Source of the DNA: Candidatus Eremiobacteraceae bacterium
Lineage (GTDB): Bacteria; Vulcanimicrobiota; Vulcanimicrobiia; Eremiobacterales; Eremiobacteraceae
DNA: 35,366 nt
Direction of reading: 5' to 3'
Assembly: GCA_035314825.1 (NCBI GenBank)
Contig: DATFYX010000075.1
Span: forward strand, 1-35,366
How positions within the stretch are numbered: position 1 is the stretch's first letter; each line of letters opens with the position of its first letter. This document shows positions 10,587 to 19,260 of this stretch, piece after piece. Position numbers and translations under genes: made by a program. Below the pieces are notes generated by a model that saw only the letters and a program-made list of their open reading frames with translations, did no database searches and had not been told where the DNA came from.

Positions 10587-12142
10587 GATCTGCCGGTGCC
10601 GGTCTCATAGGCGCAGTTGCGGCGTTGACTATCGTGTCGACAGCGCTGCCGACCGCCGCAGCGGGCGACTCGATCGTCGTCAATGGCACGCATTTGCCGG
10701 CCGACGCGGTCGCTTCGGTCGGCGGCCGTACGTATGTCGCACTGCGCCCCGTCGGGGAGGCGCTCGGCGCGGACATCCGCTACGACGGCAAGACCAAGCA
10801 GGTGACCGTGACGACGGTGCTCGTGCAACTCGTCTTCCGCATCGACGATCCGACGGTGATCGTGAACGGCCAGCCGCACAAGATCGAAGCGCCGGCGCAG
10901 ACCATCAACGGCAAGGTGATGTTGCCGCTGCGCGGCCTCGCCTCTGCGTTGGGCGCATCGTTGCGTACGGACGCGTCCAAGCACGAGATCGATCTCGCGC
11001 TCGCGGATCAGAGCGGTCCTGCCAACGGGCCGACGCCGCCGCCGGTACGCTCCAACAACACGCTCGAAGGCACGGTCACAAGCGTCTCGCCGGACGCTGA
11101 CGTGCCATCGGTCGACATCGACGTCAAAGGCATGTCGTATACCATCACCGTTCCGCCGACCACCAAGGTCCAGTTCCGCGACACCCATGGCGCGGTCGCT
11201 GGTGACGGCACGCTCGCCCAGGTCAAGCCGGGCGATACGCTGATCGCCACGCTTGACGTGCAAGGGCGCGTGCTCTCGATGGCCGACGTGTTCTCCGGCG
11301 CGAGCGGCACCGTGACCAGCGTGGCCGGCCAGAACATGGTCCTGGCCAACGGCCGCGTGTTCTCCGTCGACAGTTCGACGAGCATCGCCGTCGACGGGCG
11401 GACCGCGACGCTTGCCGACGTGCACGCGGGCGACATCGTCACGGTGCGCTCGGATCCACGGACCGGTAAAGTGCGCCAAGTCGTGGCGTTCACACCTGCG
11501 CCGCCAGGCGGCGCAACGCCGTCGGCGATCCCAGCGACTCCAGGCACGACCGTCGCTGCGAACGCGCTTTCCATCAGCGGCGTCACCGCGAATACCGATC
11601 ACCCGTTACACCTGGGCCAGTCGGTCGACATCGCCTTTGACGGCACGCCGGGCGGCACTGCCACGTTCGATCTGAGCAACGTGGTGGTGGCGGCGCCGAT
11701 GCGCGAAGTGCGGCCGGGCCATTACGAGGGCTCGTATGTCGTGCAGGTCGGCACCAACCTGGTGGATGCGCCGATCTTGGTGACCCTCATCAAAGCCGGC
11801 CAAAGCGCGCACGCGGTCGGACCGGACCCGCTCAACATCATCACCGAGCCGCCTCAGGTGAAGGAGACCGCACCGGGCAGCGGTGCGCGCATCAATACGC
11901 TGCGGCCCAGCATCTACGTCACGTTCGAGACGTTGGGCGGCAAGGGCATGGATGCCGGCAGCCTGCAGCTCCTCGTCGACGGCAAGGACGTCACTTCACA
12001 AGCGACGCGTACCGGCGGTTTCATCTCGTACTTCCCGGCATCCGACTTGCATCAGGGCCAGATCTCCGTGAGGGTCAGAGGAGCCGACGTCGCCGGCAAC
12101 GCGCTGGATTATTCGTGGTCGTTCGTCATATCCAGCAACTGA
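10571..12142 (+). CDS. Secreted stalk-domain protein (copper amine oxidase N-terminal type)
   Basis: 523 residues. A signal peptide (about 1-31, ending PTAAAG) is followed by a Cu_amine_oxidN1-type domain at about 36-145: SIVVNGTHLPADAVASVGGRTYVALRPVGEALGA and PHKIEAPAQTINGKVMLPLRGLASALGA. This domain is common in Firmicutes and related surface proteins and does not itself carry oxidase activity. Then come two OB-like beta repeats around 165-310 (GTVTSVSPDAD and GTVTSVAGQNMVLANG), a Pro/Ala linker (about 308-330), and two Ig-like domains (SISGVTANTDHPLHLGQSVDIAFDG and RPSIYVTFETLGGKGMDAGSLQLLVDG). It is probably attached to, or secreted around, the envelope. It overlaps both neighbours, which suggests coordinated expression with the glycosyltransferases and the binding lipoprotein. 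Confidence 0.8.
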   Translation: MSRALRSAGAGLIGAVAALTIVSTALPTAAAGDSIVVNGTHLPADAVASVGGRTYVALRPVGEALGADIRYDGKTKQVTVTTVLVQLVFRIDDPTVIVNGQPHKIEAPAQTINGKVMLPLRGLASALGASLRTDASKHEIDLALADQSGPANGPTPPPVRSNNTLEGTVTSVSPDADVPSVDIDVKGMSYTITVPPTTKVQFRDTHGAVAGDGTLAQVKPGDTLIATLDVQGRVLSMADVFSGASGTVTSVAGQNMVLANGRVFSVDSSTSIAVDGRTATLADVHAGDIVTVRSDPRTGKVRQVVAFTPAPPGGATPSAIPATPGTTVAANALSISGVTANTDHPLHLGQSVDIAFDGTPGGTATFDLSNVVVAAPMREVRPGHYEGSYVVQVGTNLVDAPILVTLIKAGQSAHAVGPDPLNIITEPPQVKETAPGSGARINTLRPSIYVTFETLGGKGMDAGSLQLLVDGKDVTSQATRTGGFISYFPASDLHQGQISVRVRGADVAGNALDYSWSFVISSN

Positions 12143-13740
12143 TGCGCCACCCGCTCGCCGATCGTCTTGCGCGCGCCGTTGCGTGCGCTGCCGTAGCTGC
12201 GGTGCTCGCGGCGGGCTGCAGCGCGCCCAAGCAAGACACGTCGACGCTGGTCTTCGGGCGCAACAAGGACGCGGTCAAGCTCGATCCGGCCGTGGTGACC
12301 GACGGCATGTCGCTCAACGTCGCGCGCGCCACGATGGAGGGCCTTACGGCCTATGGCAGCGGCTCGTTCGAGATCCGTCCTTCGCTGGCGACCTCGTGGA
12401 CCACGTCGCCGGATGGCAAGATATGGACGTTCACGCTTCGCCGCGGTGTCAAGTTCCAAGACGGCACCGCCTTTGACGCCGCCGCCGTGAAGGTCAACTT
12501 CGACCGCTGGCGGCTCAAGAAGGATCCCTTGCATCTATCGCTGCCGGGCGACTATTCGTACTACGAGAGCCAGTTCGGCGGTTTCCCCGGCGTCATCGCC
12601 GACGTGCGCGTGCTGGCGCCCGACAAAGTGCAGATCGTCCTGACCAAGCCGCTCGCGCCGATGCTCGCGAACCTGGCGATGCCTTCGTTCGCCATGTCGT
12701 CGCCGGCGGCGATGAAGAGCAAAGGCGAGGACTACTTCCGCGAACCGGTGGGGACCGGTCCCTATCAGGTGGTCGAGTGGGTCAAGGACGACCACATCAC
12801 GCTCAAGGCGTTCGACGGATATTGGGGGCGCAAACCGCGCATCGGCACGGTCATCCTGCGCGATATACCGGATGCCGCCTCAAGCCTGATCGCGCTGCAG
12901 AAGGGGGAGATCGACGGCTGGGAATATCCGCAGCCCAACGACCTGCCGCGCATCGCGCAGGACCATAACCTGGTGCTCTACCATATGCCGCCCAACAACG
13001 TGATGTACTTAGCGCTCAACAACGGCAAGAAACCGTTCGACAACGTGCTCGTGCGCCGGGCGATCAACGAGGCGATCGACGCCAAGGCGATCGTCAAGAA
13101 TTTCTATGACCCGAAGGCCGATGTCGCCGACGAGTTCCTGCCCGCGGCGATCTGGCCGCACGGCGTCAAGGTCGCCTATCCGTACGACCCGGCGGCAGCG
13201 CGCGCGCTGCTGGCGCGCGCCGGCTATCCGACCGGTTTTTCGACCACTTTGTGGTACATGACGCTGCCGCGGCCGTATCTGCCCCAACCGCAGCGCGTCG
13301 CCGAGGCCATCCAAGCCGATCTCAAGGCGGTCGGAATCAATGCGACCCTTGAGGGGTTCGAGTGGGGCACGTACCTGGAACGCGTCATGAACGGCGAAGC
13401 GGACATGGCGCTGTATGGCTGGAGCGGGGACAACGGCGACCCGGACAATTTCCTTTACGTCCTGCTCGACAAGGATTCGGCCACCCCGCCGGGCGCGCAA
13501 AACGTCTGCTTCTGGAAAGATGAGCAGTTCCATCAGTTGACCACCCAGGCGCAGCTGGTGACCGACAAGGCAAAACGCAGCGCGCTGTACGACCAGGCGC
13601 TCGCGATCGTGCACGATCGCGCGCCGTGCGTGCCGCTGGTGCACACCAGCCCGCCGATCGCGTTCAACGTCAAAGTCAAAGGCTACGTGCCGCACCCGGA
13701 CAGCGCCGAGCTGTTCCAAGACCTGTGGATCGCGCATTGA
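12142..13740 (+). CDS. ABC transporter substrate-binding lipoprotein, SBP family 5 (Dpp/Opp-like)
   Basis: 532 residues with a lipoprotein signal peptide ending in LAAGC (Cys26 would be lipidated). The mature protein is the bilobed family 5 fold: TLVFGRNKDAVKLDPA, LATSWTTSPDGKIWTFTLRRGVKFQDGTAFDAAAVKVNFDRW (family signature), VGTGPYQVVEW, FDNVLVRRAINEAID and PDSAELFQDLWI near the end. These proteins bind di- or oligopeptides, nickel or other solutes and deliver them to a membrane permease. No permease or ATPase gene is next to it, so the partner must be elsewhere. ATG overlaps the stop of the stalk-domain gene by one base. Confidence 0.92.
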   Translation: MRHPLADRLARAVACAAVAAVLAAGCSAPKQDTSTLVFGRNKDAVKLDPAVVTDGMSLNVARATMEGLTAYGSGSFEIRPSLATSWTTSPDGKIWTFTLRRGVKFQDGTAFDAAAVKVNFDRWRLKKDPLHLSLPGDYSYYESQFGGFPGVIADVRVLAPDKVQIVLTKPLAPMLANLAMPSFAMSSPAAMKSKGEDYFREPVGTGPYQVVEWVKDDHITLKAFDGYWGRKPRIGTVILRDIPDAASSLIALQKGEIDGWEYPQPNDLPRIAQDHNLVLYHMPPNNVMYLALNNGKKPFDNVLVRRAINEAIDAKAIVKNFYDPKADVADEFLPAAIWPHGVKVAYPYDPAAARALLARAGYPTGFSTTLWYMTLPRPYLPQPQRVAEAIQADLKAVGINATLEGFEWGTYLERVMNGEADMALYGWSGDNGDPDNFLYVLLDKDSATPPGAQNVCFWKDEQFHQLTTQAQLVTDKAKRSALYDQALAIVHDRAPCVPLVHTSPPIAFNVKVKGYVPHPDSAELFQDLWIAH

Positions 13741-13742
13741 CC

Positions 13743-14090
13743 ATGGCCGACGGCTGCGTGTTCTGCGATATCATCGCGCGCAAGATCGTGACGCCGTTCC
13801 TGTACGAGGATGACGACGTGGTGGCGTTCGCCGACATCCGCCCGATCGCGCCCGATCATATCCTGGTCGTGCCGCGCGAGCATCACGCCACCCTTACCGA
13901 CGCGGTCAACGACGGCGGCGAGGCGCTGCTGGGGCGGCTGCTCAAAGTCGCCGGAGATCTCGGCGCTGCGCGCGGCCCCGAGGGTGGCTACCGCGTCGTG
14001 ATCAACAACGGGGCCGCGGCCGGCCAAACCGTGTATCATCTTCACGTCCACGTCGTATCCGGCCGGCATTTCGCGTGGCCGCCGGGATGA
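13743..14090 (+). CDS. HIT family hydrolase (HinT-like)
   Basis: A 115-residue histidine-triad protein. CVFCDI near the start, RPIAPDHILVVPREHH in the middle and the triad HLHVH (His99, 101, 103) are clear. HinT proteins hydrolyse AMP-lysine and similar nucleoside phosphoramidates. The family usually ends with HVIGGR.F.WPPG, and this one ends VVSGRHFAWPPG, so it is full length. It starts 2 nt after the preceding stop, and its stop overlaps the next start (ATGA). Confidence 0.95.
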   Translation: MADGCVFCDIIARKIVTPFLYEDDDVVAFADIRPIAPDHILVVPREHHATLTDAVNDGGEALLGRLLKVAGDLGAARGPEGGYRVVINNGAAAGQTVYHLHVHVVSGRHFAWPPG

Positions 14091-14683
14091 AGGAAGACAT
14101 GGAACAGCGTCACTTGCATACCGTGCCTGCGGATCTGCCGGTGCCGGTCGATGACGGCGCAGCCGATCATCTGCGCGGCATGCGTCTGCCTGACGTCGAG
14201 CTTGCGTCGACGCGCGGCGGCGTGATCTCTCTGGCGCGCGTCGACAGTCCGATCGTCGTGGTCTACTGCTATCCGCGCACCGGCCAGCCGGGAGTACCAG
14301 TGCCCAAGGACTGGGATGCGATTCCGGGTGCGCGCGGTTGCACGCCGCAGAACTGCGCCTTCCGAGACCGTTACGCACAGCTGCGCGAGCTCGGCGCCGC
14401 GGTCTTCGGCCTGTCCACGCAGACCAGCGAGTACCAACAGGAGATGGCGGCGCGCCTCGAACTCGAGTACCCGGTCCTCAGCGACGAACGGCATCGCCTG
14501 ACCGACGCGCTGCGTCTGCCGACGTTCGAGTACAACGGCGAGCGCCTGATCAAACGCCTGAGCTTGATCGCGATCGACGGCACGATCGAACACGTCGTCT
14601 ACCCGGTGTTCCCATCGGATGCGGACGCCCCCGCCGTCGTCGCATGGCTTCGCGCTCGGAAAACCCGGGGAACGCGCACATGA
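14087..14683 (+). CDS. Peroxiredoxin-like redoxin (AhpC/TSA family)
   Basis: 198 residues. The thioredoxin-fold core begins at GMRLPDVELASTRGGVISLARV and continues with IVVVYCYPRTGQPG. The candidate redox centre is GCTPQNCAFRD (about 84-94), with two cysteines five residues apart; the CxxxxC spacing and the following FRD match a branch of peroxiredoxins annotated from proteobacteria. A strand FGLSTQTSEYQQEMA then follows, as in Prx. It likely reduces peroxides in the cytoplasm with thiols as donors. Translation is coupled to the HIT gene before it (ATGA) and the dehydrogenase after it (ATGA). Confidence 0.85.
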   Translation: MKEDMEQRHLHTVPADLPVPVDDGAADHLRGMRLPDVELASTRGGVISLARVDSPIVVVYCYPRTGQPGVPVPKDWDAIPGARGCTPQNCAFRDRYAQLRELGAAVFGLSTQTSEYQQEMAARLELEYPVLSDERHRLTDALRLPTFEYNGERLIKRLSLIAIDGTIEHVVYPVFPSDADAPAVVAWLRARKTRGTRT

Positions 14684-15579
14684 GCGAACAGAAGGTCGGA
14701 ATCGTCGGCGCGGGGCGCATGGGCGCCAACATCGGCCGGCGGCTCAAAGACGTCGGGTATCCGATCGCGGCGGTGTTCGACGCGCGCCCGGAGGTGGGCG
14801 CGCAGGTCGCAGCCGAGTTGGGCGCGCAGGCCGCGCCTTCGCTGGCAGCGGTCACAGCTGCTTCGGATACCGTCATCACCGTGGTCAGCGACGACGCAGC
14901 CATGCGCGAGATCTTCGCGCGCTCCGATGACAGCCTGCTGTCCGGCGCGCGCGGCAGGTTATTCGTCAACTGCGCGACCGTCTCGCCAGGCGTGCACGTC
15001 GACGTCGAGAAGGCGGCCGCAGACGCCGGCGCGCAATCGCTCGAAGCCTGCATGGCCAGTTCGATCCCGCAGGCGCGCGAGGGCACGCTCTATCTCATGT
15101 GCGGCGGCTCGCGCGAGGCGTTCGAGCGCGCGCGTCCGATGCTCGAGCAGATGAGCTCGTCGCTGCGCTACATCGGACCCGCCGGATCGGCGGCCAAAGT
15201 CAAAGCGCTCGTCAACATGGTCATGAACATCAACACCGCAGGCCTCGCCGAAGGGCTCGGCCTTGCTGACGCGCTCGGATTGGAGCTCGCCATGGTGCGC
15301 GAGGTGTTCTCCCAGACAGGCGCCAACTCGCGCGTCCTCGAGACCGACGGCGCGGACATGCAGAATCGCGAGCACGACGTCTATTTCTCGGCGGCACATG
15401 CCGCCAAGGATTCCGGCATCGCGCTCGCGCTCGCTCGAGCGGCCGGGCTGCGGCTGCCCCTTGCGCAAGCGGCAGAGCAGCAGTTCGCGGCGATGGTCGC
15501 CGCCGGACTGGGCGAACTCGACAAGTCAGGCGTCGCAGAATTGACCTTTCGTTCACGTCGTAAGGAGAGAGGGATATGA
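14680..15579 (+). CDS. NAD(P)-dependent 3-hydroxyisobutyrate dehydrogenase family oxidoreductase
   Basis: 299 residues. The N-terminal Rossmann domain has GIVGAGRMGANIGRRL, with FDARPE as the dinucleotide specificity loop. A helical domain follows, with GSAAKVKALVNMVMNINTAGLAEGLGLA carrying the catalytic lysine, and a C-terminal KDSGIALALARAAGLRLPL. Members oxidise beta-hydroxyacids such as 3-hydroxyisobutyrate or tartronate semialdehyde, or reduce succinic semialdehyde. The substrate cannot be told from the sequence. It overlaps both neighbours by 4 nt. Confidence 0.92.
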   Translation: MSEQKVGIVGAGRMGANIGRRLKDVGYPIAAVFDARPEVGAQVAAELGAQAAPSLAAVTAASDTVITVVSDDAAMREIFARSDDSLLSGARGRLFVNCATVSPGVHVDVEKAAADAGAQSLEACMASSIPQAREGTLYLMCGGSREAFERARPMLEQMSSSLRYIGPAGSAAKVKALVNMVMNINTAGLAEGLGLADALGLELAMVREVFSQTGANSRVLETDGADMQNREHDVYFSAAHAAKDSGIALALARAAGLRLPLAQAAEQQFAAMVAAGLGELDKSGVAELTFRSRRKERGI

Positions 15580-16010
15580 GCACTCACGTCATTCCGATGG
15601 TCAGCTCCGGCACAGCGGGGCCGCTGGGCGCCATCCACTTGCCGCGCCTTTGGGCCAAGCTCACGCTCGACGCCGCCGGCAAGCTGCCCGACGACTACGA
15701 TGCTTGCGGCACCGGTTTCGATCAGCTGACGATCAGCGATCTCGGCCTGAAGAAGGATGAAGTCGTCGCATTCGTCGCGTCAAAGCGGCCGACATACGTC
15801 GAATTCGAAGAGTGGGTCGTCGCGCACGGCAAGACCGATCCTGAGACCATCCGCAAGCACAACGAGAACGTGCGCGGTTACCATCATGGCGATGAGACCG
15901 CCGCTAAGATGCGGACCGCGATGGGCCTCAAGCGCGGCGACGTGAAGGATGCGGTGACCCTCAACACGCTCGAGGACCTTCACGCGCTCCATTCCGCCGT
16001 CACGAAGTAA
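15576..16010 (+). CDS. DUF5069 family protein
   Basis: 144 residues, preceded by GGAGAG. Typical stretches are HLPRLWAKLTLDAAGKLPDDYDACGTGFDQLTISDLGL and FVASKRPTYVEFEEWV, seen in the DUF5069 family of unknown function, often small cytoplasmic proteins with a helical fold. I know of no characterised member. It is the last gene in the overlapping chain starting at 10571 and ends just before the structured RNA at 16020. Confidence 0.75.
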   Translation: MSTHVIPMVSSGTAGPLGAIHLPRLWAKLTLDAAGKLPDDYDACGTGFDQLTISDLGLKKDEVVAFVASKRPTYVEFEEWVVAHGKTDPETIRKHNENVRGYHHGDETAAKMRTAMGLKRGDVKDAVTLNTLEDLHALHSAVTK

Positions 16011-16019
16011 TCGCCCAGC

Positions 16020-16193
16020 GGGACACCCGGGGCGCGACCCGATGTGGTGGCGCCGTTCTTGAGCGCGCCCAGGCCTGGTCGCGCCGGCTCGCAAGGGCGG
16101 GTTTTGCCCGGCGACGAATAGTGCCCCCAGGAGCGAACGGTGCGGGCCTGGGGCCCGCATTCGGCGTCTAAAAGAGCGAAAAGGGGGTGTCCC
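16020..16193 (+). ncRNA. ssrS: Structured RNA upstream of rpsU, candidate 6S RNA
   Basis: A 174-nt segment folds by eye into a rod. Closing stem: GGGACACCC (16020-16028) with GGGTGTCCC (16185-16193). Apical stem: CCTGG-TCG-CGCCGG (16074-16087) with CCGGCG-A-CGA (16108-16117) and, after an internal loop, CCAGG (16127-16131). Between them is a large open bubble whose 3' strand holds a perfect hairpin TGCGGGCC-TGG-GGCCCGCA (16141-16159). A rod with central bubble and a small hairpin on its 3' strand is the 6S RNA plan; CCGAT on the 5' strand also matches the E. coli 6S region around the product-RNA start. 6S RNA imitates an open promoter and traps housekeeping RNA polymerase. Alternatively it is a leader that controls rpsU, since its 3' closing strand includes the rpsU ribosome site. 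Confidence 0.55.
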
Positions 16194-16196
16194 AAT

Positions 16197-16367
16197 ATGG
16201 AAACGAGAGTCGGTCCCAACGAATCGATCGACAGCGCCCTCAAACGCTTCAAGAAGATGTGCCAGAAATCAGGCGTGCTTGCTGAAGCGCGTCGCCACGA
16301 GCACTATGAGAAACCCAGCGTGCGGCGCAAGAAGAAGTCTGCCGCAGCGCGCAAGCGCCGTTCGTAG
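16197..16367 (+). CDS. rpsU: Small ribosomal subunit protein bS21
   Basis: 56 residues, normal length. [26 protein letters not shown] is the family start, followed by [28 protein letters not shown], a basic tail that contacts 16S rRNA. S21 acts late in 30S assembly and in initiation. The site AGGGGGTG 7 nt before the ATG is the 3' strand of the closing stem of the RNA at 16020-16193. Followed by yqeY, a common bacterial pairing. Confidence 0.97.
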   Translation: METRVGPNESIDSALKRFKKMCQKSGVLAEARRHEHYEKPSVRRKKKSAAARKRRS

Positions 16368-16386
16368 CCAAACCCACTGCACAGAG

Positions 16387-16407
16387 GGGGCGACCAAGGG
16401 TCGCCCC
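16387..16407 (+). other. Hairpin between rpsU and yqeY
   Basis: GGGGCGACC and GGTCGCCCC form a 9-bp stem with a 3-nt loop (AAG), followed by CTAATG without a T run. It could partly terminate rpsU transcripts or protect their 3' end. Confidence 0.5.
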
Positions 16408-16426
16408 TAATGATTCAATCCGGACA

Positions 16427-16882
16427 ATGGAACACAAGAGCATCGCCGACCGCCTTGGCGACGACCTCAAAGCGGCGATGAAAGCGCGCGACGCCGACCG
16501 CATGGCCACGCTTCGCATGGCGATTTCCGCCATGAGCTACCAACGCATCGAGCGCAACGCGGCGCTCACGCCGCAAGAGCAAGAAGACGTGATGCGCAAG
16601 CAGGTCAAACAGCGCGAAGACTCGATCGAGGAGTTCACCAAAGCCGGCCGCATGGAGCTCGCGGACAAAGAGAAGCGCGAACGCGAGATCCTCAAGGAAT
16701 ATCTGCCGGCCGAAATGGCGCCCGAGCAGCTCAAGAGCGAGGTCGCCGGCATCCTCGCGGGTCTTGGCCCCGATGCGAAATTCGGCGACGCGATGAAAGC
16801 GGTCGTGCCGGTGCTCGGCAAACGCGCCAACGGCAAGGCGATCCAAGAGGCGGTCAAAGCGGCCATGGCGGGCAAGTCATGA
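16427..16882 (+). CDS. yqeY: GatB/YqeY domain protein
   Basis: 151 residues, normal for the free-standing family. IADRLGDDLKAAMKARDADRMATLRMAISAMSYQRIE is the N-terminal helical part; LKEYLPAEMAPEQLKSEV leads the C-terminal part, which resembles the tail domain of GatB that recognises tRNA. The cellular role is not established. Its stop overlaps the nfeD start (ATGA). Confidence 0.93.
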   Translation: MEHKSIADRLGDDLKAAMKARDADRMATLRMAISAMSYQRIERNAALTPQEQEDVMRKQVKQREDSIEEFTKAGRMELADKEKREREILKEYLPAEMAPEQLKSEVAGILAGLGPDAKFGDAMKAVVPVLGKRANGKAIQEAVKAAMAGKS

Positions 16883-18213
16883 GCAGATCGCGCCACTACA
16901 TGGCGCTAGCCTCGCTGGTCGCTGTTCTGCTCGGCGCAGGCGGTTTCGCTGCGGCGGCGGTCACCCAGTCCAGCGCTAAAGTGCAAGTCGTCCAGGTCGA
17001 CGGCGTGATCAACGCCGGCATGTCGCATCGCATCCAGCGCGCTATCGACGACGCGCACGCCAATGGGGCACGCGTGCTGCTGCTCGAGATCAAGACCGAC
17101 GGCGGTGTCGTCGACGACGCCAACGACATCAAAGACGCGCTGCGCACCTCTGGACTCACCACCATCGCGTACGTGGACCGAGCGTGGTCGGCCGGCGCGT
17201 TGATCGCGCTCGCGTGCGACAAGATCTACATGGCGCCCGAATCGAGCATGGGAGCCGCCGAGCCGGTATTGATCGGCGGCGGCGGCACGACGCAGCCCGC
17301 CGGCGAGAAAGCGATCTCGGCGGTCAAAGCCGAGTTCCAGTCGCTGGCCGAAGCGCACCATCGCGATCCGCAGATCGCCGCCGCGATGGTGGACCCTTCG
17401 CTTGACGTGCCCGGCGTCAAGACGAAAGGCCATCTGCTGACGCTGTCCGCCGAACAGGCGCGCAAGCTCAAGTTCGTGGACGGCATAGCCGACACGCCGG
17501 TCGCAGCGCTCGAAGCCGCCGGAGTGCACGGCGCCGTGATGGCGACGACCGAGCCGTCATTGGGCGAGCGCATCGCGCAGTTCGTCACCGATCCGATCGT
17601 CTCGGGCATACTGCTCACGATCGGCTTCCTGGGCCTGTTCATCGAGATGCAGACCCTGCATCTGGTGGCGGGCATCATCGGCGTCGCTGCGCTGGCCCTG
17701 TTCTTCGGGGGCCACATCATCGCCGGGGCGTCGAACTGGGTCATCGTCGCGCTTTTCGCGCTGGGCGTCGTCGCCCTGCTCTTCGAATTGCACGTGCTGC
17801 CCGGACACGGCATCTCGGGCCTGGTCGGCGCGCTGCTGATCCTCACCAGCATCGTCATGGCGTTCGGCGCCGCGTTCTGGCTCACCGGCATCGTCTACAC
17901 CTCGATCGCGCTGGCCCTGGCGATCATCGTGTTTTTCGTCTTGCTGCGCTGGCTGCCGGAGAGCGCGTTCGTGCGGCGCATCGCCTTCGCCGGCGGGCAG
18001 TCGGTCGAGGCCGGCTACGTCACCTCGCGGCCGCTCGATCATCTCGTCGGCAAACAGGGCCTGGCCGAGACTTATCTGCGGCCGGCGGGCGTCGCGTCCA
18101 TCGACGGCAGCCGCTATCAGGTCCAGACCAACGGTGATTTCATCCCGGCGCAGACCCGCATCCTCGTCGCACGGGTCGAAGGCGCCACCATCTTCGTGAC
18201 GCGAGCAGCGTAA
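16879..18213 (+). CDS. Long-form NfeD membrane serine protease
   Basis: 444 residues. A signal/anchor segment (about 7-27) leads to a ClpP-like protease domain with VDGVINAGMSHRIQRAI, the nucleophile Ser104 in RAWSAGALIALACDKIYMAP, and a lysine near 144 (GEKAIS) as the likely partner in a Ser-Lys dyad. Four or so membrane helices follow (about 237-355). The C-terminal OB-fold NfeD domain (GKQGLAETYLRPAGVASIDGSRYQVQTNGDFI) ends the protein. Long NfeD proteins cut stomatin/flotillin-type partners, and the partner floA follows 9 nt later. Confidence 0.93.
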   Translation: MSRSRHYMALASLVAVLLGAGGFAAAAVTQSSAKVQVVQVDGVINAGMSHRIQRAIDDAHANGARVLLLEIKTDGGVVDDANDIKDALRTSGLTTIAYVDRAWSAGALIALACDKIYMAPESSMGAAEPVLIGGGGTTQPAGEKAISAVKAEFQSLAEAHHRDPQIAAAMVDPSLDVPGVKTKGHLLTLSAEQARKLKFVDGIADTPVAALEAAGVHGAVMATTEPSLGERIAQFVTDPIVSGILLTIGFLGLFIEMQTLHLVAGIIGVAALALFFGGHIIAGASNWVIVALFALGVVALLFELHVLPGHGISGLVGALLILTSIVMAFGAAFWLTGIVYTSIALALAIIVFFVLLRWLPESAFVRRIAFAGGQSVEAGYVTSRPLDHLVGKQGLAETYLRPAGVASIDGSRYQVQTNGDFIPAQTRILVARVEGATIFVTRAA

Positions 18214-18222
18214 GGAGCATCA

Positions 18223-19260
18223 ATGACTTTCGGTATTAGCGTCGGCCTGTTCATCATCGTGCTGCTGCTCATCATCGCGTTCTTCGTGTTCTTGTACTAC
18301 GTACCGCTGGGACTGTGGGTGCGCGCGGCGGCGGCAGGCGTCCGGCTGGGCATCTTCAGTCTCTTCCGCATGCGGGTCATCGGCATTCCGCCCTCGGTCA
18401 TCGTCGATTCGCTGATCATGGCGCGCAAGGCCGGCATCGATGTGAACGATTCGCAGCTGCAAGCACAGTATCTGTCGGGCGGCCATCTCGACCGCGTGGT
18501 GCTCGCGCTGATCGCGGCGCAGCGCGCGCAGATCCCGCTCGAATGGCAGCGCGCCTGTGCGATCGACCTCGCCGGCCGCAATCCGCTCGACGCGGTGCAG
18601 ACCTCGGTCAATCCGAAGGTCATCGAGACGCCGATCTTCCAGGGCGTAGCCAAAGACGGCATCCAGCTCAACGTCAAGGCGCGCATCACCGTGCGCACCA
18701 ACATGGACCGCTACGTCGGCGGCGCCGGCGAGCCGACGATCATCGCGCGCGTGGGCGAGGGCGTCGTCGCGGCGATCGGCGGCAGCGAGAACTACAAAGA
18801 GGTGCTCGAGAACCCCGACCATATCTCCAAGACCGTGCTCGCCAAAGGACTTGACGCCGGCACGGCGTTCGAGATCGTGTCGATCGACATCGCCGACGTC
18901 GACGTCGGACGTAACGTCGGCGCCGACCTGCAGACCGCGCAAGCCGAGGCAGACCGGCGCGTCGCGCAGGCCAAGGCCGCCGAACGCCAATACGCCGCGC
19001 AGGCGCAAGAGCAGGAGATGAAGGCGCAGACCCAAGCGATGCGCGCGAAAGTGGTCGAGGCGGAAGCGCTCGTGCCGGCCGCCATCGCCGACGCGTTCCG
19101 CGGCGGCAATCTCGGCGTGATGGATTACTATCGGATGCGCAACGTGCTCGCCGACACCGAGATGCGCCAATCGCTCTCCGGCGCGGGTGGAACGCAACAG
19201 TCGGGCGGCAGCGGCGGGCTAACCCCGCCTCCGTCGTCGCCTCCCTCGTCCGGCTCGTAG
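18223..19260 (+). CDS. floA: Flotillin-like protein FloA
   Basis: 345 residues. One membrane hairpin or helix (about 6-30), then [34 protein letters not shown], the FloA/YqfA signature, an SPFH domain ([26 protein letters not shown] ... [13 protein letters not shown]), a helical region with alternating Ala/Glu (about 240-285) for oligomerisation, and a flexible Gly/Ser/Pro tail. FloA organises membrane microdomains rich in specific lipids. An AAGGAGC site precedes the ATG. Partner of the NfeD protease encoded just upstream. Confidence 0.95.
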   Translation: MTFGISVGLFIIVLLLIIAFFVFLYYVPLGLWVRAAAAGVRLGIFSLFRMRVIGIPPSVIVDSLIMARKAGIDVNDSQLQAQYLSGGHLDRVVLALIAAQRAQIPLEWQRACAIDLAGRNPLDAVQTSVNPKVIETPIFQGVAKDGIQLNVKARITVRTNMDRYVGGAGEPTIIARVGEGVVAAIGGSENYKEVLENPDHISKTVLAKGLDAGTAFEIVSIDIADVDVGRNVGADLQTAQAEADRRVAQAKAAERQYAAQAQEQEMKAQTQAMRAKVVEAEALVPAAIADAFRGGNLGVMDYYRMRNVLADTEMRQSLSGAGGTQQSGGSGGLTPPPSSPPSSGS

